This document shows positions 14,484 through 16,576 of a stretch of 16,576 nt of DNA, piece after piece. The stretch spans positions 1 through 16,576 of the forward strand of contig JBGVED010000028.1 in assembly GCA_045119835.1 (NCBI GenBank), in the 5' to 3' direction. Each line of letters begins with the position of its first letter. The first letter of the stretch is position 1. The notes beneath the pieces are model-generated. The model did not search any database, was not told the DNA's origin, and worked only from the letters and a program-made list of their open reading frames with translations. The stretch comes from CALVUJ01 sp045119835. Lineage in GTDB: Bacteria; Bacillota_I; Bacilli_A; RFN20; DUOF01. The position numbers and the translations under genes were made by a program.

Positions 14484-15305
14484 ATGACAATTGAAAGAAA
14501 TGGAAATTTAATTGAATTAACAACAGATGAAATCAATATGATAAAGTCATTATTAAAAGAAGAACAAAAAGAAGAAGAAAAACAAATGCGAATTAAAGCT
14601 AATATGGAGTACATTTTTGTACAACAATGTGATTTGTTTAATTTAGATTTCAATGAGGATAATTTAGATTCTTTGAGAATGCCTATCTATAAATATTTAT
14701 TCAGATTAGCTGCTGAAAAATTTTATCAGAGGGAAAATAAAATAGAAGAGGACTTTAATCAAAACTATAGAGAGGCTTATGAAGAGGCACTTTGGGAACT
14801 ACAAGATGAGTGCTTTAGGGAGGCCGCTGAAGAATTAATGATTAACATTGATGAAATAGAGGAAGGAGTTTTTATGACAAAAAATGAACTTTTAGAAGAA
14901 ATCACGACAATGAGTTTTGGAGAAGTTGTGGACTTCCTTGAGGAAGAAGACATTGTGATTGAAGAAATTGCTAATGATTCTATCATTTTTAATGAGAACC
15001 AAACTTTTGAAATGAGGAATTGTATTGTAGTTGGGAAACCTTTTGATGAGGGAACAACATTGGAGCTGACTATTAAGGGCAGCTATGATAAGGACAAGCT
15101 GTTTGAGTTATATGAACAGCTTGATGAAGATGCAAAAGAAGAGGGCATTGATAAAGATAATATTGACACTTCAATTTTTGACAATGAAGATTTGTATCTA
15201 TTGTTTTTTGAAGATTTTAGCAATAGACATGATGAGATTATGGATTTGTTGGATGAATATATGGATGAATATGAGTTTCTGTGGGGTGTATCTCAACAGA
15301 ATTAG
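14484..15305 (+). CDS. acidic hypothetical protein with a second in-frame start
   Basis: A 273-residue acidic, helical protein of unknown function. I start at ATG 14484, after AGAAGG; the in-frame TTG at 14442 lies in a hairpin without an SD. Residues 1 to about 130 form a charged helical region with an EEQKEEEKQ stretch. The second part, from residue 131, begins at an internal ATG (14874) directly behind GGAAGGAG, a strong SD with about six bases spacing. It reads MTKNELLEEITTMSFGEVVD, then a mixed acidic domain with EDIVIEE and FDNEDLYLLFFEDF. Two products from one frame, or an in-frame fusion of two former genes, are both possible. No zinc, nucleotide or membrane motif is visible. The name is left open. 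Confidence 0.7.
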   Translation: MTIERNGNLIELTTDEINMIKSLLKEEQKEEEKQMRIKANMEYIFVQQCDLFNLDFNEDNLDSLRMPIYKYLFRLAAEKFYQRENKIEEDFNQNYREAYEEALWELQDECFREAAEELMINIDEIEEGVFMTKNELLEEITTMSFGEVVDFLEEEDIVIEEIANDSIIFNENQTFEMRNCIVVGKPFDEGTTLELTIKGSYDKDKLFELYEQLDEDAKEEGIDKDNIDTSIFDNEDLYLLFFEDFSNRHDEIMDLLDEYMDEYEFLWGVSQQN

Positions 15306-15368
15306 TGATACACTAAACATAATCAGTACAAAAATCGCTGCCGAAACCTAATATTCAGCTTGACTTTT

Positions 15369-15502
15369 GGAGAGGTTGCGAGTAATATGAATATAGGAAT
15401 ATTTTGAAGTAAGTAGCATATGCTATTTATATAGTCGGGAAGCAACTCCTGATTTCTCCGCTGCGGAGAGTTTAAATATGAGCAGAATAAATATTAAGTT
15501 GC
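15369..15502 (+). promoter_or_regulatory. folded leader ahead of the nuclease-fold gene
   Basis: GGTTGC (15374-15379) can pair with GCAAC (15442-15446), with GGAG (15369-15372) opposite TCC just outside. The enclosed part has a TAGCATATGCTA palindrome (15414-15425), and TCTCCG/CGGAGA (15455-15469) forms another hairpin. AGTTGC (15497-15502) competes for the same GCAAC. Such competing pairings just before a terminator are typical of attenuators and riboswitches. I match it to no known class. Confidence 0.45.
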
Positions 15503-15505
15503 ATG

Positions 15506-15536
15506 AAAGGCTCTGAAGTAGTTCAGGGCTTTTTTT
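15506..15536 (+). terminator. rho-independent terminator directly before an SD site
   Basis: GCTCTGAA (15510-15517) pairs with TTCAGGGC (15522-15529, one G-U pair) around a GTAG loop, with AAAG/CTTT extending the base, and T residues run from 15530 to 15536. The SD of the next gene begins only about eight bases later. A terminator placed there would control read-through into that gene, so it may be an attenuator rather than a simple end. Confidence 0.85.
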
Positions 15537-15559
15537 ATACGCAAGGGGAGATTGATTTA

Positions 15560-16186
15560 TTGTACAGAGCAGAAGAATTAAGAGGACTTGAGATTAAGCC
15601 TCGAATAAATGACATAGACCTAAATGTGTTGCAGGAATATTATGAGATGTACTTGAATCCATTCATATATCAGTATGATATTTCTGATGATAAGGGTATT
15701 AGTTCTATAGAGTTAAGATTTGATGAAGAAAATTTTTGTCATCTTATGGGAATAGAATCTATTGTAAGATATGCAGTTGAAAAAAAGGACTTACATAATT
15801 ACAAAGGCAAAGATGGATGGGATAATATTAAAAACTCAGGATTATCTTTTAAAGACTTGAAAAAGTTTAACAAGAATAAATTCAAGAGTGTAAAGGCCAA
15901 ATTTGTATATTTTTATCTTGTACCAGAGATTATAGAGAAACCTATAGCAGTTGAATTTAAGAATGAAGATGTAGACCCCCCAACAAGAATAGACTGTGAT
16001 ATTTTGTTCTATACACAGGAAGAAAATGCAGTTGTTCATCTTGGAATCAAAAAGGATAAAGATTTAGGGTATTATATTCCTAAAACATTTTTTGTTGAAA
16101 AACTAAATGATGATGGAATAGATATTTATATTGATAAGCAGAAGAAAATTGTTGCAACAAAGAAGGATAGGATTATTATGTTGTAG
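15560..16186 (+). CDS. PBECR4-like (barnase-EndoU-ColicinE5-RelE fold) protein
   Basis: A protein of about 208 residues. FDEENFCHLMGIES followed by a YFYLVPEIIEKPIAVEF strand, then DILFYTQEENAVVHLGIKK and IPKTFFVE, follows the layout of the PBECR4 nuclease-like family found in phages and mobile elements. Relatives in that fold include RNA-cleaving toxins; the conserved 'F.HL.GI' histidine is present. Whether it is active is unknown, and no antitoxin-like partner is obvious unless the acidic protein upstream plays that role. The frame is open back to ATG 15503, but that codon lies at the foot of a terminator hairpin. TTG 15560, nine bases after AGGGGAG (15544-15550), is the better start. The gene is followed by a hairpin. 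Confidence 0.65.
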   Translation: MYRAEELRGLEIKPRINDIDLNVLQEYYEMYLNPFIYQYDISDDKGISSIELRFDEENFCHLMGIESIVRYAVEKKDLHNYKGKDGWDNIKNSGLSFKDLKKFNKNKFKSVKAKFVYFYLVPEIIEKPIAVEFKNEDVDPPTRIDCDILFYTQEENAVVHLGIKKDKDLGYYIPKTFFVEKLNDDGIDIYIDKQKKIVATKKDRIIML

Positions 16187-16187
16187 A

Positions 16188-16211
16188 AAACGGGAGAGTA
16201 TATTCCCGTTT
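16188..16211 (+). terminator. hairpin after the PBECR4-like gene
   Basis: AAACGGGA (16188-16195) pairs perfectly with TCCCGTTT (16204-16211), beginning just after the stop codon. The following bases (GATATTT) are only moderately T-rich, so termination is likely but not certain. Confidence 0.6.
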
Positions 16212-16267
16212 GATATTTGCAAAAAGCAAGTAAAATCAAGCATTATAGATGTTTTTGATGTGAGATT

Positions 16268-16296
16268 TTGAATAAATTCTATATTAACAATATAAT
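16268..16296 (+). promoter_or_regulatory. sigma-A-type promoter for a non-coding transcript
   Basis: TTGAAT (16268-16273) and a perfect TATAAT (16291-16296) are separated by 17 nt. Initiation would fall near 16303. No open reading frame follows before the terminator at 16515-16558. Confidence 0.65.
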
Positions 16297-16302
16297 ATAT
16301 TT

Positions 16303-16558
16303 CAACATATCAATTTCATTTTTCTTTACCTAGCAAAATTTTTCTTTGGAAATTATAAGCAACATGAGGCAAATTTAAGCCTTGCAATTTGGGAGATAAG
16401 CGCGATATACTAAAGGGGCAAGGTAGTAAATCTCCATATCTTCGGGTAACCACCCATATCGTGAAAAGGCAATGAGTGGAAGCACGAAAAATTAAATAAA
16501 AAAGATTTAGCAAGAGACCTTGTAGAAGTGTAAAAGCACTTTCTATGGGGTCTTTTTT
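16303..16558 (+). ncRNA. candidate free-standing structured small RNA
   Basis: A good promoter, about 255 nt without a plausible gene, and a strong terminator define one unit. Its centre folds. CCTTGC (16380-16385) pairs with GCAAGG (16418-16423), and GGAGAT (16392-16397) pairs with ATCTCC (16430-16435). These two helices cross, giving a pseudoknot. CGCGATAT (16401-16408) can pair with ATATCGTG (16456-16463), GGGT-AACC-ACCC is a small hairpin (16444-16455), and CGTG (16460-16463) can alternatively pair with CACG (16483-16486). CCATATC occurs twice (16434, 16454). It matches none of the RNA classes I know, including 6S, SRP, RNase P, tmRNA and T-box. It might also be the leader of a gene beyond the window edge. 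Confidence 0.5.
16515..16558 (+). terminator. rho-independent terminator
   Basis: AGACC (16515-16519) with GGTCT (16549-16553) and TAGAAGTG with CACTTTCTA (one bulge) form a long hairpin, followed by TTTTTT (to 16558). It ends the candidate small RNA. Confidence 0.85.
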
Positions 16559-16576
16559 AATGTAAAAGACTTGAAA

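Noticed and set aside
15369..15536. Retron-type RNA
   Set aside because: No reverse transcriptase gene in the window and no paired a1/a2 ends around a branching G; a regulatory leader fits better.
15503..15559. ATG 15503 as start of the PBECR4-like gene
   Set aside because: The codon is at the base of a strong terminator hairpin and has no SD; TTG 15560 has a good one.

Overview
The window is AT-rich, with Firmicutes-style Shine-Dalgarno (SD) sites (AGGAGG-type), frequent ATA/AGA/TTA codons and many hairpin terminators. This fits a low-GC Clostridia genome, probably a gut Lachnospiraceae-type organism (inference). The gene content is accessory: a radical-SAM operon with a UvrA-like ATPase, a solitary DNA cytosine methyltransferase, a relaxation/replication-type protein, acidic small proteins, a phage-type nuclease fold and several structured non-coding elements. 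It looks like part of an integrated mobile element or genomic island. No integrase, transposase, relaxase, tRNA or rRNA gene is visible.

Region 1 (1-7607, plus strand). After a short leader comes the C-terminal SPASM remnant of a radical-SAM gene. Four tightly coupled genes follow: a HemW-like radical-SAM enzyme fused to a thymidylate-kinase-like domain, a radical-SAM/SPASM enzyme, a 1051-residue UvrA-like ABC ATPase with an unusual domain order, and a MoaA/SPASM-like radical-SAM enzyme. The last three junctions overlap by 23, 14 and 7 nt, so the genes should be co-translated and probably act together. A strong bidirectional terminator closes the operon. No precursor peptide or transporter is visible. 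The set could make or modify a nucleotide-like or peptide product with the UvrA-like protein giving self-protection, or it could be a defence system; neither is proven.

Region 2 (7610-10220, minus strand). Three genes run leftward. The first-transcribed gene resembles replication-relaxation family proteins. The other two are unrecognised proteins with winged-helix-like N-termini. A palindrome flanked by direct repeats sits between the first and second genes.

Region 3 (10221-12299). A nested, branched inverted-repeat element of about 200 nt precedes a 517-residue protein of unknown function with a partial zinc ribbon, followed by a strong terminator.

Region 4 (12300-16576, plus strand). Four tandem copies of a degenerate 82-nt repeat lead into a complex leader and an orphan C5 DNA methyltransferase. 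A fifth repeat copy follows that gene, then a 51-residue acidic protein and a 273-residue acidic protein with a second internal start. A terminator sits directly in front of the SD site of a PBECR4-like nuclease-fold gene, which suggests attenuation. The window ends with a promoter-structure-terminator unit that looks like a free-standing small RNA.

The observations most worth a second look are the radical-SAM/UvrA operon, the folded element at 10288-10484, the 82-nt repeat family and the RNA at 16303-16558.
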